DNA of 64,000 nucleotides, taken from positions 62,001-126,000 of the forward strand of contig NZ_BANT01000004.1 in the NCBI RefSeq assembly GCF_000333015.1, in the 5' to 3' direction. Made by a program: the position numbers and the translations under genes. The stretch's first letter is position 1. Each line of letters begins with the position of its first letter. Positions 45,709 through 55,446 of the stretch are shown here, in pieces. The notes beneath the pieces were generated by a model, which saw only the letters and a program-made list of their open reading frames with translations, was not told where the DNA came from and ran no database searches. This DNA comes from Gordonia hirsuta DSM 44140 = NBRC 16056. GTDB lineage: Bacteria > Actinomycetota > Actinomycetes > Mycobacteriales > Mycobacteriaceae.

Positions 45709-48267
45709 TCAGTCGACGACGGCCGGCGAGGTGCGGGCCGCCACCGGATCGGACACCGGCCCGTAGTCGGTGGTGCGCTGGCGCGGGATGCGGCCGATGC
45801 CGGTGACGATATCGTGCAGTTCGGCGACCGTCTTCTCGCTGCCGTGCTGGGAGCCGGCCATCCGGGAGATCGTCTCCTCCATCAAGGTGCCACCCAGATC
45901 GTCGGCACCGCCGCGCAGCATCACCCGGGTGCCCTCGATGCCGAGTTTGACCCACGAGGTCTGGATGTGGTCGATCCGGCCGTGCAGCATGAGCCGGGCC
46001 AGCGCGTGCACGGCCCGGTTGTCGCGCCGGGTGGGACCCGGGCGTGCCGCACCGGCCAGGTACAGCGGTGAGGACTGGTGGACGAACGGCAGCGGCACGA
46101 ATTCGGTGAACCCGCCGGTGCGGTCCTGGATGCCGCGCAGCACATTCAGGTGCGCCACCCAATGGTGCGGCGAGTCGACGTGGCCGTACATCATCGTCGA
46201 ACTCGAGCGCAGACCGACCTCGTGCGCGGTGGTGACCACCTCGATCCAGGAGGCGGTGGGCAGCTTGCCCTTGGTGAGCACCCAGCGGACCTCGTCGTCG
46301 AGGATCTCCGCGGCGGTACCCGGAATCGTGTCCAGGCCCGCCTCTTTGAGTCCGGTCAGCCAGTCCCGGATCGATTCACCGGCGCGGGCGGCACCGTTGA
46401 CCACCTCCATCGGACTGAAGGCGTGCACGTGCATCTCCGGAACGCGGGCCTTGACCGCGCGCACGATGTCGGCATATCCCGAGGCCGGCAGTTCCGGGTC
46501 GATCCCGCCCTGCATGCAGACCTCCGTCGCCCCGGCCAGGTGGGCCTGGAAGGCCCGGTCGGCGACCTCGTCGGTGGACAGGGTGAAGGCGTCCGCATCC
46601 CCCTTACGCTGGGCGAAGGCGCAGAACCGGCAGCCGGTGTAGCAAATGTTGGTGAAGTTGATGTTCCGGTTCACCACGTAGGTGACCTCCTCACCGTTGA
46701 CCTGTGCCCGCACCGCATCGGCCAGGGCGGTCAGCGCCTCCAGACCCTCGCCGTCGGCCGTGGCCAGGGCCAGATACTGCTCGTCGGACAGGCCGCCCGG
46801 ATCGTTCTCGGCATGCCGCAGCGCCGCACGCACCTCACTGTCCAGGCGCCGCGGGGCACTCTGATCGCCCAGCGCCAGGACCTGTTCGCGGATGGTGTCC
46901 CAGTCCCCGAAGGCGCTCGACAGATCGCTGCGCGTCTGCGCATTGCGGCCGTCGACGTCGATTCCGGTGTGCAGATCCACCCGCCCGGAGGAGTCCCACT
47001 GCTCGTCGGGCTCCTGCCACGGCAGCCCCACGGGGATCGCCCCCGCGCGGGCCAGGCCGGTGACCGGATCTGCCAGGGCACCCACATGGGCGGCGATGCG
47101 CGGATCGATCCACGGCTGCCCGGCCAACACATACCGCGGCTGCGCCGCGATGCGCTCGGTGAGCGTGAAGCCGGCCGAGGCGGTGATCTGCGCCAGATCA
47201 TCCAGATTCGGCCAGGGCCGCTCGGGGTTGACGTGGTCGGGGGTCAGCGGGGAGACCCCGCCCCAGTCGTCGATGCCGGCGGCGATCAGCGCCCGGCACT
47301 CGTGCTCCGAAACCAGATTCGGCGGTGCCTGGATCGGCATCCCGGGGCCCAGCAGCAACCGGGCCACCGCGATCGAGGCGAGGAACTCGCTCATCTCGGC
47401 GTCGGGGATCTTGCCCATCGCGGTGTCCGGTTTGGCCCGGAAATTCTGCACGATGACCTCTTGCACATGCCCGAAAGCCTTGTGCACCTTGCGGATCGCC
47501 AGAATCGAGTCGACCCGTTCGGCGCGCGTCTCCCCGATGCCGACCAGAATGCCGGTCGTGAACGGTACCGCCAGCCGGCCGGCGTCGACCAGCACCTGCT
47601 CGCGGACCACCGGATCCTTGTCGGGGCTGCCGTAGTGGCACTCCCCCTTGTCGGTGAAGAGCCTGCGGGCGGTGGTCTCGAGCATCATGCCCATCGACGG
47701 CGCCACCGGCTTGAGCCGGTTGATCTCCTCCCAGCTCATCACCCCCGGATTCAGATGCGGCAGCAGTCCGGTCTCCTCCAGGACCCGGATCGCCGCGGCC
47801 CGGACGTAGTCGAGGGTGGAGTCGTAGCCGCGCTCGTCGAGCCACTGGGCGGCCACCTCCCAGCGGTCCTCGGGACGGTCGCCGAGGGTGAACAGCGCCT
47901 CCTTGCAGCCGATCTCGGCGCCGCGCCGGGCGATCTCGACCACCTCGTCGAGCTCCAGATAGGCGCCCTGACCGGCGCGCGCGAGTTTGCCCGGCACCGT
48001 CACGAAGGTGCAGTAGTGGCAGCGGTCGCGACACAGCCGCGTCAGCGGGATGAACACCTTGCGCGAGTAGCTGATCTGCCCGCTGCGCCCGTCCTCGGCC
48101 AGTCCGGCGTCGCGAACCCGGGCGGCGGCGGCGCACAGTTCCTGCAGATCGTCCCCGCGGGCGGCCAGCAGCACCGCCGCCTCGTCGGGATTGAGCGTGA
48201 CACCGTCGCGGGCACGGCGCAGAGCCCTGCGCATCGCGGACGGCGACGGAACGGTTTCTGGGGTCAC
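45709..48267 (-). CDS. fbiC: FO synthase (bifunctional CofG-CofH)
   Basis: An 852-residue double radical-SAM enzyme making the deazaflavin FO, the chromophore of F420. The CofG half has CRDRCHYC (Cys79, Cys83, Cys86) and the CofH half has CYTGCRFC (CxxxCxxC), each binding a 4Fe-4S cluster and SAM. Length agrees with the mycobacterial fused enzyme. GTG 48267 (VTPETV...) was chosen; the frame extends ten codons further without family match. With fbiA and fbiB also present, the window holds all three F420 genes. Confidence 0.96.
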   Translation of the reverse strand: MTPETVPSPSAMRRALRRARDGVTLNPDEAAVLLAARGDDLQELCAAAARVRDAGLAEDGRSGQISYSRKVFIPLTRLCRDRCHYCTFVTVPGKLARAGQGAYLELDEVVEIARRGAEIGCKEALFTLGDRPEDRWEVAAQWLDERGYDSTLDYVRAAAIRVLEETGLLPHLNPGVMSWEEINRLKPVAPSMGMMLETTARRLFTDKGECHYGSPDKDPVVREQVLVDAGRLAVPFTTGILVGIGETRAERVDSILAIRKVHKAFGHVQEVIVQNFRAKPDTAMGKIPDAEMSEFLASIAVARLLLGPGMPIQAPPNLVSEHECRALIAAGIDDWGGVSPLTPDHVNPERPWPNLDDLAQITASAGFTLTERIAAQPRYVLAGQPWIDPRIAAHVGALADPVTGLARAGAIPVGLPWQEPDEQWDSSGRVDLHTGIDVDGRNAQTRSDLSSAFGDWDTIREQVLALGDQSAPRRLDSEVRAALRHAENDPGGLSDEQYLALATADGEGLEALTALADAVRAQVNGEEVTYVVNRNINFTNICYTGCRFCAFAQRKGDADAFTLSTDEVADRAFQAHLAGATEVCMQGGIDPELPASGYADIVRAVKARVPEMHVHAFSPMEVVNGAARAGESIRDWLTGLKEAGLDTIPGTAAEILDDEVRWVLTKGKLPTASWIEVVTTAHEVGLRSSSTMMYGHVDSPHHWVAHLNVLRGIQDRTGGFTEFVPLPFVHQSSPLYLAGAARPGPTRRDNRAVHALARLMLHGRIDHIQTSWVKLGIEGTRVMLRGGADDLGGTLMEETISRMAGSQHGSEKTVAELHDIVTGIGRIPRQRTTDYGPVSDPVAARTSPAVVD

Positions 48268-48322
48268 GCTCCCACTGTAGACATGCCGCCACCGCACCCG
48301 GTCGGCACCGATGCCGCAGGCG

Positions 48323-48664
48323 TCAGGGGAAGCGGGCGGCGATGGTCGACGGGATCCCCAGCCCCAGCGCCAGGATCAGCAGCAGCGGCAGTCCGCTGAT
48401 CCACTGTCCGCTGCCGTGCAGGCCCGGAAGCATGGCGAGCACCACCACCAGCGTCCACGCCCCCAGCGGGGCGAAGCGCCAGCCCGATTCGGTGTACTGC
48501 CCGGCCAGCCACAGCAGACCCAGATTCCCCACTCCGGCCACCAGGGCGGTGATCGGAAACGGGATCGACCCGAGATAGATCATCAGGAAGCCGCAACACA
48601 GGATGCCCAGCAGTGCGCCCGCAACGGTCAGCAGCGCCAGCTCCAGTCGCTCGGTCACGTTCAC
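48323..48664 (-). CDS. Small membrane protein downstream of mshB (Rv1171 type)
   Basis: A 113-residue integral membrane protein with about four hydrophobic segments ([70 protein letters not shown]). The GTG overlaps the mshB stop by four bases (GTGA), so it is translated with mshB. Equivalent genes follow mshB in mycobacteria. Function is unknown. Confidence 0.8.
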   Translation of the reverse strand: MNVTERLELALLTVAGALLGILCCGFLMIYLGSIPFPITALVAGVGNLGLLWLAGQYTESGWRFAPLGAWTLVVVLAMLPGLHGSGQWISGLPLLLILALGLGIPSTIAARFP

Positions 48665-49521
48665 GGCAGCCCCTGGAACAGATCGGTCTCCAACTCGCCG
48701 GGCACCGGTTCCGGGGTGACCCGGCGGAAGTGTTCGACGGCGGAGATCGGCTGCACGACGTTGTTGCTCAACACGAACTCCGTGCCCGATCCGGCCACGG
48801 TGATCTGGGTGGCGTGGGCGGCTAGGGCCGCGACCTTGGCCGCGTAGACCGCCGAGACGTCGACGGCGGCGTGCACCTGATCGTCGGGGTAGCTGGGCAG
48901 CTCGCCGACGGCCGGTCGGCGCCAGCCGGCCGGGACGTGGTCCACGGCGGCCAGGCCCGCGATCAAGGCGCTGCGCTGGGTCACCACCTCGTAGACCTTG
49001 AACCGGTGTCCCAGCTGTTCGGCGGCCACCGGGATCGCCCGCCGGGAGATCTCGTGCACCCGCCGGTGGTCGGGATGGCCGTAGCCGCCGTCGACGTCGT
49101 AGGTCACGATCACCTGCGGGTCGAAGGCGACGATCTCCTCGGCCAGCACCGCCGTCAGTTCGGCGGCATCGGCCTGCGCCAGCGCCCGCGGGTGGTCGGC
49201 CGAGGGGGTTCCGGCCATCCCCGAGTCCCGCCATCGGCCCGCCCCGCCGAGGAAGCGCGGCACCAGCACGGGCCCGCCGGCCGGGCTCAGAGCCGTCAGT
49301 GCCGCCTGCAGCTCCCCGATCCGGAAACCGCCGAGCTGATCGGCTGCGGCGGCGACCAGCTGCGCCCACTGCGCACCGATCACCTCGCCCTCCTCGCCGA
49401 GGGTGAAGGTCACCACCTGTACCTGCGCGCCCTCGGCCAGATAGCGGGCGATGGTGCCGCCGGTCAGGATCGACTCGTCGTCCGGATGTGCATGCAGCAC
49501 CAGCAGCCGGCGGCCGGTCAC
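48661..49521 (-). CDS. mshB: MshB, N-acetylglucosaminyl-inositol deacetylase of mycothiol synthesis
   Basis: A 286-residue PIG-L/LmbE-type zinc deacetylase. The catalytic motif AHPDDE is at residues 11-16, with the later zinc ligand His in GYGHPDHRRVH. It removes acetyl from GlcNAc-Ins in mycothiol synthesis. GTG 49521 overlaps the lpqW stop by four bases; GTG 49533 is an alternative. Operon typA-lpqW-mshB-membrane protein is as in mycobacteria, with typA more loosely attached. Confidence 0.95.
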   Translation of the reverse strand: MTGRRLLVLHAHPDDESILTGGTIARYLAEGAQVQVVTFTLGEEGEVIGAQWAQLVAAAADQLGGFRIGELQAALTALSPAGGPVLVPRFLGGAGRWRDSGMAGTPSADHPRALAQADAAELTAVLAEEIVAFDPQVIVTYDVDGGYGHPDHRRVHEISRRAIPVAAEQLGHRFKVYEVVTQRSALIAGLAAVDHVPAGWRRPAVGELPSYPDDQVHAAVDVSAVYAAKVAALAAHATQITVAGSGTEFVLSNNVVQPISAVEHFRRVTPEPVPGELETDLFQGLP

Positions 49522-51428
49522 GGCTGCGACCACCGGGCCGCATCACCGAAGATCGCGACCTGCACCGGCCCGGTCAGCGGTACACCGTCGACCTTCTCGC
49601 TGACACCGACGAAGATGCTGTCCTGGAACAGCGGGAGATAGACCGCGCGCGCGGCCAGCACCGATTCGGCTTCGGTGAGGGTGGCCGCCGGATCGGTCTG
49701 GGTCATCGCCCGGGCCGCCAGATCCTGCAGCTGCGCATCGCAGAGCCCCGAGGTGTTGCCGATGTAGCTGATGTCCGGGGGCGGTTTGCGCGTGGACGGT
49801 GCGGCCGGCCCGGCGGTGCGGGTCGGGGTGGGCAGCACGCTCTTGTCCACGGCCGGATCGGTTTCGGGTTCGACGGTGTGCGCCCCGGACTCGGTGCCCT
49901 CCGGCGGCGGCCGGCAGCCCACCTCCGAGGCCAGCGCGGTCGCCGGATCGATACTCGCCGAATTCCAGCCGACGATCAGATCCACGGCGGCGTCCTTGAG
50001 CGCCTGTCCGTACAACTCGGTGTTGGTCATTCCGCGCACCGTCGCGCGCACACCCTGCCCGCGCAGCAGGTCGGCGATGCTCTCGGCAGCCGACATCGTG
50101 CGCTGATCGGTATCGGTGGCGCCGATCCGGACCACCAGCGGCTGTCCGTTCCGCAGCAGCGGAGCCACTCCCGTGGGCAGCTCCGGCACGTCGTTGACCT
50201 CGAGGGTCGGATCGGCGGGCTGCGGCGACGACGGGGACTCGGCCGTACCGGAAGCCGGCGCCGGTTCGGGTCCGCGCGGTGCTCCGCGGGTGTAGCCGGC
50301 CTCGGTGAGCCAGGCGTTCACCTGTTCTGCGGACGGACGCGCGCGCTGGACCGGGAAGTAGCCGCTGTCCGACGGCGTGTACACCGTATTGGCGAAGCGG
50401 CTGACCACGTCGTCACCGGCCGCGGCAGCGGTGACGATATCGGCGTTGAGCATGCCGAAGACGGCGCGCCGCACCGGCAGTGACGTCATGACCTCGGCCC
50501 GGGTGTTCAGATTGATCGCCAGCACCCGGCTCGACGGCACCCGGCCGTGGCGCACCCCGGGGATCGCCGAGACCTCGGCGGCCCGGGCCGCCCCGGCCGA
50601 CAGGGCGACGATGCCGGTGTCGCCGTTACGCACCGTCTGCGCCATCTGCGGGAGCGTTCCGGCGCGCCGCAGCACCACCTGGTCCAGGACCGGCGGGGTG
50701 CTCCAGTAGCGGTCGTTGCGGATCAGCCGCACCTCATCGCGGGCCCGGTCGATCGAATAGATCGCGAACGGGCCGGCCGTGACCGGCTTGCCCTTGTCCA
50801 TCCCGGTCTGGAATCCCGAGGGGTCCGAGCGCAGTTTGTGGCTGGGCAGCAGATTGTTGAACAACTCCCGCCAGGCGGGGTATTCGGCGTCGAAGACCAC
50901 CGAGACCACCTTGCCTCCACCGGAGGTCTGCACCTGGGTGATGGCCCGGTACCCGGCCTGCCCGACCACATTCGGCTGGCGGGCCATCTGCTGCCAGAGG
51001 TAGGCGAAGTCGTCGCCGGTCACCGGCAGGCCGTCGGACCACTGTGCGTCGTTGACCAGTTTGTAGGTGACGGTGAACGGCGCGGTCGAGGTGACCTCGG
51101 CCGAGGTGACCAGCGTCGGGTTCGGCTCCCAGCGGTCCCCCTCGGGGGTGCTCACCGGGACAAAGGGGCTCGGCAGCGTCATCGCCGCGATCGCCGTGGT
51201 GACGGTGCCCTGGTCGGCGCCCAGGTGCGGGTTGAATCCGGCCCCGATCGCGTCGGTGGCCAGGTACACGGTCCGCTCATCGGGATACTCGTTGGGCGTG
51301 GGTGTGGGCAGCGTCTCACGCACCGGCGGCGGCGGATCGGCCATGCAGGCCGTCGCCGACAGTGCCAGCAGTCCGGCCGCCGCTCCGACGGCCAGTCGCC
51401 GGCGCAATCCGCGTCCCATCGAGCTCAC
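49518..51428 (-). CDS. lpqW: LpqW-like lipoprotein (family 5 solute-binding fold)
   Basis: A 636-residue lipoprotein: signal peptide with RGLRRRL, hydrophobic core, and lipobox SATAC (Cys28). The mature part has the dipeptide/oligopeptide-binding (SBP_bac_5) fold (WSDGLPVTGDDFAYLW, LIRNDRYWSTPPVLD). A Pro/Ser-rich insert of about 40 residues (near 375-415) and another Pro-rich stretch (near 540-575) are unlike transport binding proteins. LpqW in mycobacteria directs lipid flow toward lipoarabinomannan rather than nutrient uptake. Start is GTG 51428 or ATG 51419. Confidence 0.9.
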   Translation of the reverse strand: MSSMGRGLRRRLAVGAAAGLLALSATACMADPPPPVRETLPTPTPNEYPDERTVYLATDAIGAGFNPHLGADQGTVTTAIAAMTLPSPFVPVSTPEGDRWEPNPTLVTSAEVTSTAPFTVTYKLVNDAQWSDGLPVTGDDFAYLWQQMARQPNVVGQAGYRAITQVQTSGGGKVVSVVFDAEYPAWRELFNNLLPSHKLRSDPSGFQTGMDKGKPVTAGPFAIYSIDRARDEVRLIRNDRYWSTPPVLDQVVLRRAGTLPQMAQTVRNGDTGIVALSAGAARAAEVSAIPGVRHGRVPSSRVLAINLNTRAEVMTSLPVRRAVFGMLNADIVTAAAAGDDVVSRFANTVYTPSDSGYFPVQRARPSAEQVNAWLTEAGYTRGAPRGPEPAPASGTAESPSSPQPADPTLEVNDVPELPTGVAPLLRNGQPLVVRIGATDTDQRTMSAAESIADLLRGQGVRATVRGMTNTELYGQALKDAAVDLIVGWNSASIDPATALASEVGCRPPPEGTESGAHTVEPETDPAVDKSVLPTPTRTAGPAAPSTRKPPPDISYIGNTSGLCDAQLQDLAARAMTQTDPAATLTEAESVLAARAVYLPLFQDSIFVGVSEKVDGVPLTGPVQVAIFGDAARWSQP

Positions 51429-51436
51429 TCCTGTCG

Positions 51437-53344
51437 TCAGGCGTTCGCGTCCCGGGCCTTGGCCCGCGAGCGCTCCCGGGCCCGGGTCGAGCTGTCCAGG
51501 TTGACCTTACGCACCCGGCAGACCTCCGGCGTGACCTCCACGCACTCGTCGACGGCGCAGAACTCCATCGAGCTCTCCAGGTCCAGATCCATCGGCTTGG
51601 CCAGCGTCTCCATCACATCGGCGGAGGAGGCCCGCATGTTGGTCTGCTTCTTCTCACGGGTGACGTTGATGTCGAGGTCCTCCAGTCGCGGGTTGATCCC
51701 GACGACGTGGCCCTCGTAGGTGTCGTCGCCCGGATGGACGAAGAAGGTGCCGCGATCGGCCAGCTGGATCATCGCGAACGGGGTGACGCTGCCGGCCCGG
51801 TCGGAGACCAGCGAGCCGGTGTGGCGCGCCCGGATCTCCCCGGCCCACGGCCCGTACTGCAGGAAGACCGCATTGGCGATGCCGGTCCCGCGGGTCTCGG
51901 TCATGAAGTCGGTGCGGAAGCCGATCAGACCGCGCGAGGGCACCTCGAACTCCATCCGCACCCAGCCGCTGCCGTGGTTGGTCATCTGCTCCATCCTGCC
52001 CTTGCGGGCGGCCAGCAGCTGGGTCACCGATCCCAGGTACTCCTCGGGCACGTCGATGGTCAGGTGCTCGAACGGCTCGTGTACCTTGCCGTCGACCTGC
52101 CGGGTCACCACCTGCGGTTTGCCGACGGTCAGCTCGAAGCCTTCGCGGCGCATCTGCTCGACGAGGATGGCCAGGGCCAGCTCACCGCGGCCCTGCACCT
52201 CCCAGGCATCGGGGCGGCCGATGTCCAGCACGCGCAGGGAGACGTTGCCGATCAGTTCGCTGTCGAGACGATCCTTGACCATGCGGGCGGTCAGTTTGTG
52301 TCCCTTGACCCGGCCGGCCAGCGGCGAGGTGTTGGTCCCGATGACCGCCGAGATGGCGGGCTCGTCGACCTGGATGCGCGGCAGTGCGACGGCATTGTCG
52401 GGGTCGGCCAGGGTGTCGCCGATCATGATCTCCGACATCCCCGCCACGGCGACGATGTCGCCGGCGTAAGCGATCTCGGCGGGTTCACGCTCGACGCCCA
52501 CGGTCTGCAGCAGTTCGGTGATCTTGGCCTTCTCGATCACCGGCTGGCCGTCGACCTCCCGGCACCAGGCCACCTGCTGACCCTTGCGCAGGGTGCCGTT
52601 ATGGATGCGCACCAGGCCCAGCCGGCCCAGGAACGGCGAGGCGTCGAGGTTGGTCACATGGGCCTGCAGCGGTGCGGACGGATCGCCCTTGGGTGCGGGC
52701 ACGTTCTTGATCAGGACGTCGAACAGCGGGCCCAGGTCGTCGCCGTCGGGCACCGAGCCGTTGGCCGGCATCTCGGTGCTGGCGATACCGGCGCGGCCGG
52801 AGGCGAACAGCACCGGCAGGTCCAGGGCCAGTTCGGCGGCCTCGGCCGCCTCGTCGTCCAGTCCGGAGGCCAGATCCAGCAGCAGATCCTGCGCCTCGGT
52901 GACGATCTCGGCGATACGGGCGTCGGGGCGGTCGGTCTTGTTGACCACCAGGATCACCGGCAGCGAGGCGGCCAGCGCCTTGCGCAGCACGAATCGGGTC
53001 TGCGGCAGCGGTCCCTCGGAGGAGTCGACCAGCAGCACCACGCCGTCGACCATCGACAGTGCCCGCTCCACCTCGCCGCCGAAGTCGGCGTGGCCGGGGG
53101 TGTCGATCACGTTGATGACGTACTCGGTGCCGTCGGGCTGGCGGCGATGGACCGCGGTGTTCTTGGCGAGAATGGTGATGCCCTTCTCGCGCTCGAGGTC
53201 GCCGGAGTCCATGACCCGGTCGACCAGTTCGGCGCGCTCGCCGAAGACGCCCGACTGGCGCAGCATCGCATCCACCAGCGTGGTCTTGCCGTGGTCGACG
53301 TGCGCCACGATCGCGACGTTGCGGAAGTTGGTGTCAGCGCTCAC
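51437..53344 (-). CDS. typA: TypA/BipA ribosome-associated GTPase
   Basis: A 635-residue translational GTPase. G1 loop AHVDHGKTT at 14-22, G3 [12 protein letters not shown]4 NKTDRPD, then the EF-G-like domains and the BipA-specific C-terminus ([20 protein letters not shown]). TypA binds the ribosome under stress and affects 50S assembly. GTG 53344 is the start where family similarity begins; a 146-residue upstream extension in frame was rejected. Small Lys-rich protein gene is divergent. Confidence 0.96.
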   Translation of the reverse strand: MSADTNFRNVAIVAHVDHGKTTLVDAMLRQSGVFGERAELVDRVMDSGDLEREKGITILAKNTAVHRRQPDGTEYVINVIDTPGHADFGGEVERALSMVDGVVLLVDSSEGPLPQTRFVLRKALAASLPVILVVNKTDRPDARIAEIVTEAQDLLLDLASGLDDEAAEAAELALDLPVLFASGRAGIASTEMPANGSVPDGDDLGPLFDVLIKNVPAPKGDPSAPLQAHVTNLDASPFLGRLGLVRIHNGTLRKGQQVAWCREVDGQPVIEKAKITELLQTVGVEREPAEIAYAGDIVAVAGMSEIMIGDTLADPDNAVALPRIQVDEPAISAVIGTNTSPLAGRVKGHKLTARMVKDRLDSELIGNVSLRVLDIGRPDAWEVQGRGELALAILVEQMRREGFELTVGKPQVVTRQVDGKVHEPFEHLTIDVPEEYLGSVTQLLAARKGRMEQMTNHGSGWVRMEFEVPSRGLIGFRTDFMTETRGTGIANAVFLQYGPWAGEIRARHTGSLVSDRAGSVTPFAMIQLADRGTFFVHPGDDTYEGHVVGINPRLEDLDINVTREKKQTNMRASSADVMETLAKPMDLDLESSMEFCAVDECVEVTPEVCRVRKVNLDSSTRARERSRAKARDANA

Positions 53345-53503
53345 TGAAGGTCTCTCTCGCTCTCTGTTCCCACCGCCGCGATCCGTGCTCTTGGTGCCGG
53401 ACCGGTCCGGGGTGAAAATGAACCTCATCAGGGTAGCGGCATCGCCCCCTTCTGCGCGATCTGTGACCGCATCCGGCGATCTTACGGGCGTAACCTCGAC
53501 GGT

Positions 53504-53704
53504 ATGGGCAAGAAGAAGCCGGACCCGGCCAAGGTCGCGCGCCTGAAGCCGAAGAAGAAGTGCTGCAAGAAGAGCACCCGGTGCCTCAAGTGTCCCGTCG
53601 TCGTGCACAAGATGCAGAAGCTCGACTTCGATGCGATGACCAAGAAGCAGGCCCGCAAGGCGTTGGAGGCCGCCCGGGTCAATCCGGCCCGCCGGGGGCA
53701 GTGA
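53504..53704 (+). CDS. Small Lys/Cys-rich protein
   Basis: A 66-residue basic protein: MGKKKPDPAKVARLKPKKKC divided from CCKKSTRCLKCPVVVHKM. Four cysteines (CC...C..C, plus Pro) could bind zinc or a cluster, and the Lys-rich start suggests nucleic-acid or ribosome contact. Similar tiny proteins occur near typA in other actinobacteria by recollection. Function is unknown. The 296 bases from here to 54000 hold no gene I can support, only a 23-bp tandem duplication at the right end. Confidence 0.75.
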   Translation: MGKKKPDPAKVARLKPKKKCCKKSTRCLKCPVVVHKMQKLDFDAMTKKQARKALEAARVNPARRGQ

Positions 53705-53976
53705 CCTGCACGGACGCTCCGCCGCGGGGATCTGGCGCACGCCGGACGGCGGTCGTGGCCGGCCGCCGCACCGGTGCGGCACCCTGAGCTGGGGTGCCCG
53801 GCATCCCGAGTACGTTCTGGCCCCCTCAGCCCAGGGGGCGAGACGAGTTCACGGGCACACAGGCGCCGCCGGGCGGGCGGGCGGTCCGAGCGTGCGGTTC
53901 GCACGATCCCGCCGGCGGCACGGTGGCGACGGTCTGCGCGGCTACGACGAATCTCACATCCCCGCCCGCGGCCGGG

Positions 53977-54022
53977 GTCAGCGAACGTCGAGTGCGACGG
54001 TCAGCGAACGTCAAGTGCGACG
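53977..54022. repeat. Tandem 23-bp duplication of the MutT gene's 3' end
   Basis: GTCAGCGAACGTCGAGTGCG... (53977-53999) and the same unit with one mismatch (54000-54022) are adjacent. Read on the minus strand each unit encodes VALDVR followed by TGA, so the last six codons and stop of the MutT gene are duplicated just after its stop. Confidence 0.85.
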
Positions 54023-54414
54023 GTCAGCTCCGGCAACCAGGCGGTGTCGGCCGGGACCAGGGCTCCGCGGGCGGCCAGGGCCGCCAGCTCGGCGGCGTCC
54101 ACCCAGATCAGATCCTGATGTTCGACGGCGCGCGGGGTGCCGGCCACCAGCTCGGCCCAGTGGGCCACCAGCAGCAGATCCTCGCGCAGACGCACCTGTT
54201 CGGTCAGCGGCGCACCGGCCACGACCCTCACGTCCAGTTCTTCGTCCAGTTCCCGTTCCAGAGCGGCGGCGCGCGTCTCGCCGGGACCGCATTTGCCGCC
54301 GGGCAGCTCCCACAATCCGGCGACCTCGGGCGGATAGCTGCGCTGGGCCAGCAGCAGTTCGCGGCCACCGCCGGCGCGCTCGCGCAGCAGGGCACCGGCC
54401 ACCACATACCTCAC
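54001..54414 (-). CDS. MutT-type (8-oxo-)dGTP hydrolase, MutT2-like
   Basis: A 137-residue Nudix protein. The Nudix box is GGKCGPGETRAAALERELDEEL: GKCGPGE, RELDEEL with canonical spacing. It likely hydrolyses oxidised or modified (d)NTPs, as mycobacterial MutT2 (Rv1160). GTG at 54414 overlaps the ABC ATPase stop by four bases, so it is the last gene of the transporter operon. Its 3' end is duplicated (53977-54022). Confidence 0.88.
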   Translation of the reverse strand: MRYVVAGALLRERAGGGRELLLAQRSYPPEVAGLWELPGGKCGPGETRAAALERELDEELDVRVVAGAPLTEQVRLREDLLLVAHWAELVAGTPRAVEHQDLIWVDAAELAALAARGALVPADTAWLPELTVALDVR

Positions 54415-55445
54415 CGGCCGATCACCGCGATCTGCCGCGGATCCAGGCGCAGCCGCACCGGTTCCCCGGCGGCGTACGGTTCAGCAGCCATCGCCTCCAC
54501 CTCACCGGCATCGGTGGCCACCCGCAGTCGGGTGCCACCGGGCAGCACCGCGGCGTGGGTGATGGTGCCGTCGGCCCGCCCGGCCTCGGCGGGGGCGGCC
54601 CACAGCGACTCCGGGCGCAGCGCCACCCGGCACGGTCCCTGCGCCGGCAGCCCCTCGACGGCCTGCGCCGCGGCCTGCCCGAACGGTGTGTGCAGGACAG
54701 ATCCGGTCACGGAGGCGTCGACGATCAGGCTCGCGCCCAGGAACCCGGCCACCCAGTCGTCGGCGGGCCGGTGCCACAGTCGCTGCGCCGGAGCGGTCTG
54801 CACGATCTCCCCGGCCCGCATCACCGAGATGCTGTCGGCCAGCATCGCCGCCTCGGCCCGGTCGTGGGTGACCACAACGGTCGGGGTCTCGGCGGCGCGG
54901 ACGATATCGCCGATGGCGAATGCCAGGTCTTCCCGCAGCCGGGCGTCCAGGGCGGCCAGCGGCTCGTCGAGCAGCAGCAGACGCGGGCGCGGGGCCAGCG
55001 CCCGGGCCAGGGCGACTCGCTGAGCCTGCCCACCGGACAGAGCGGTCACCCGCCGCTCGCCGATGCCGGGCAGTTGCACCAGCTCGAGCATCTCCTCCAC
55101 GCGCTGGCTGATCCGGGTGCGCGGCCAGCGGCGGCGCGCCAGCCCGTAGGCGATGTTGGCGGCGACGGTGCGCCCGGAGAACAGCTGGCCGTCCTGGAAG
55201 ACCACCCCGAAGTCGCGGCGGTGCACCGGGACCGGGGCCAGGTCCACACCGTCCCAGGCGACGGTGCCGGCGGACAGCGAAGTCAGGCCGGCGATGGCAC
55301 GCAGCAGAGTCGATTTACCGCAGCCGGACGGGCCCAGCAGCGCGCTGACCGGTGCCGTCGCCGCACCGACCGCCCAGTCGAGATCGTCGATCACCGTGGT
55401 CGTGCCGTACCGGACGGTGACCCCGCGCAGCGTCAAGATGCCCAT
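54411..55445 (-). CDS. ABC transporter ATPase, thiamine type (ThiQ-like)
   Basis: A 344-residue ATPase: Walker A LLGPSGCGKST, Q-loop VVFQDGQL, signature LSGGQAQR, Walker B LLLLDEPLAALD and H-loop THDRAEA. A C-terminal ~110-residue TOBE-like domain follows (RVALRPESLW). ATG 55445 begins two bases from the permease stop. With the fused permease and the ThiB-like lipoprotein it forms a complete importer; see the binding protein for substrate. Confidence 0.9.
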   Translation of the reverse strand: MGILTLRGVTVRYGTTTVIDDLDWAVGAATAPVSALLGPSGCGKSTLLRAIAGLTSLSAGTVAWDGVDLAPVPVHRRDFGVVFQDGQLFSGRTVAANIAYGLARRRWPRTRISQRVEEMLELVQLPGIGERRVTALSGGQAQRVALARALAPRPRLLLLDEPLAALDARLREDLAFAIGDIVRAAETPTVVVTHDRAEAAMLADSISVMRAGEIVQTAPAQRLWHRPADDWVAGFLGASLIVDASVTGSVLHTPFGQAAAQAVEGLPAQGPCRVALRPESLWAAPAEAGRADGTITHAAVLPGGTRLRVATDAGEVEAMAAEPYAAGEPVRLRLDPRQIAVIGR

Positions 55446-55446
55446 A

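Noticed and set aside
53345-53782. N-terminal extension of TypA
   Set aside because: No similarity to the GTPase family before [19 protein letters not shown]; overlaps the divergent small gene.
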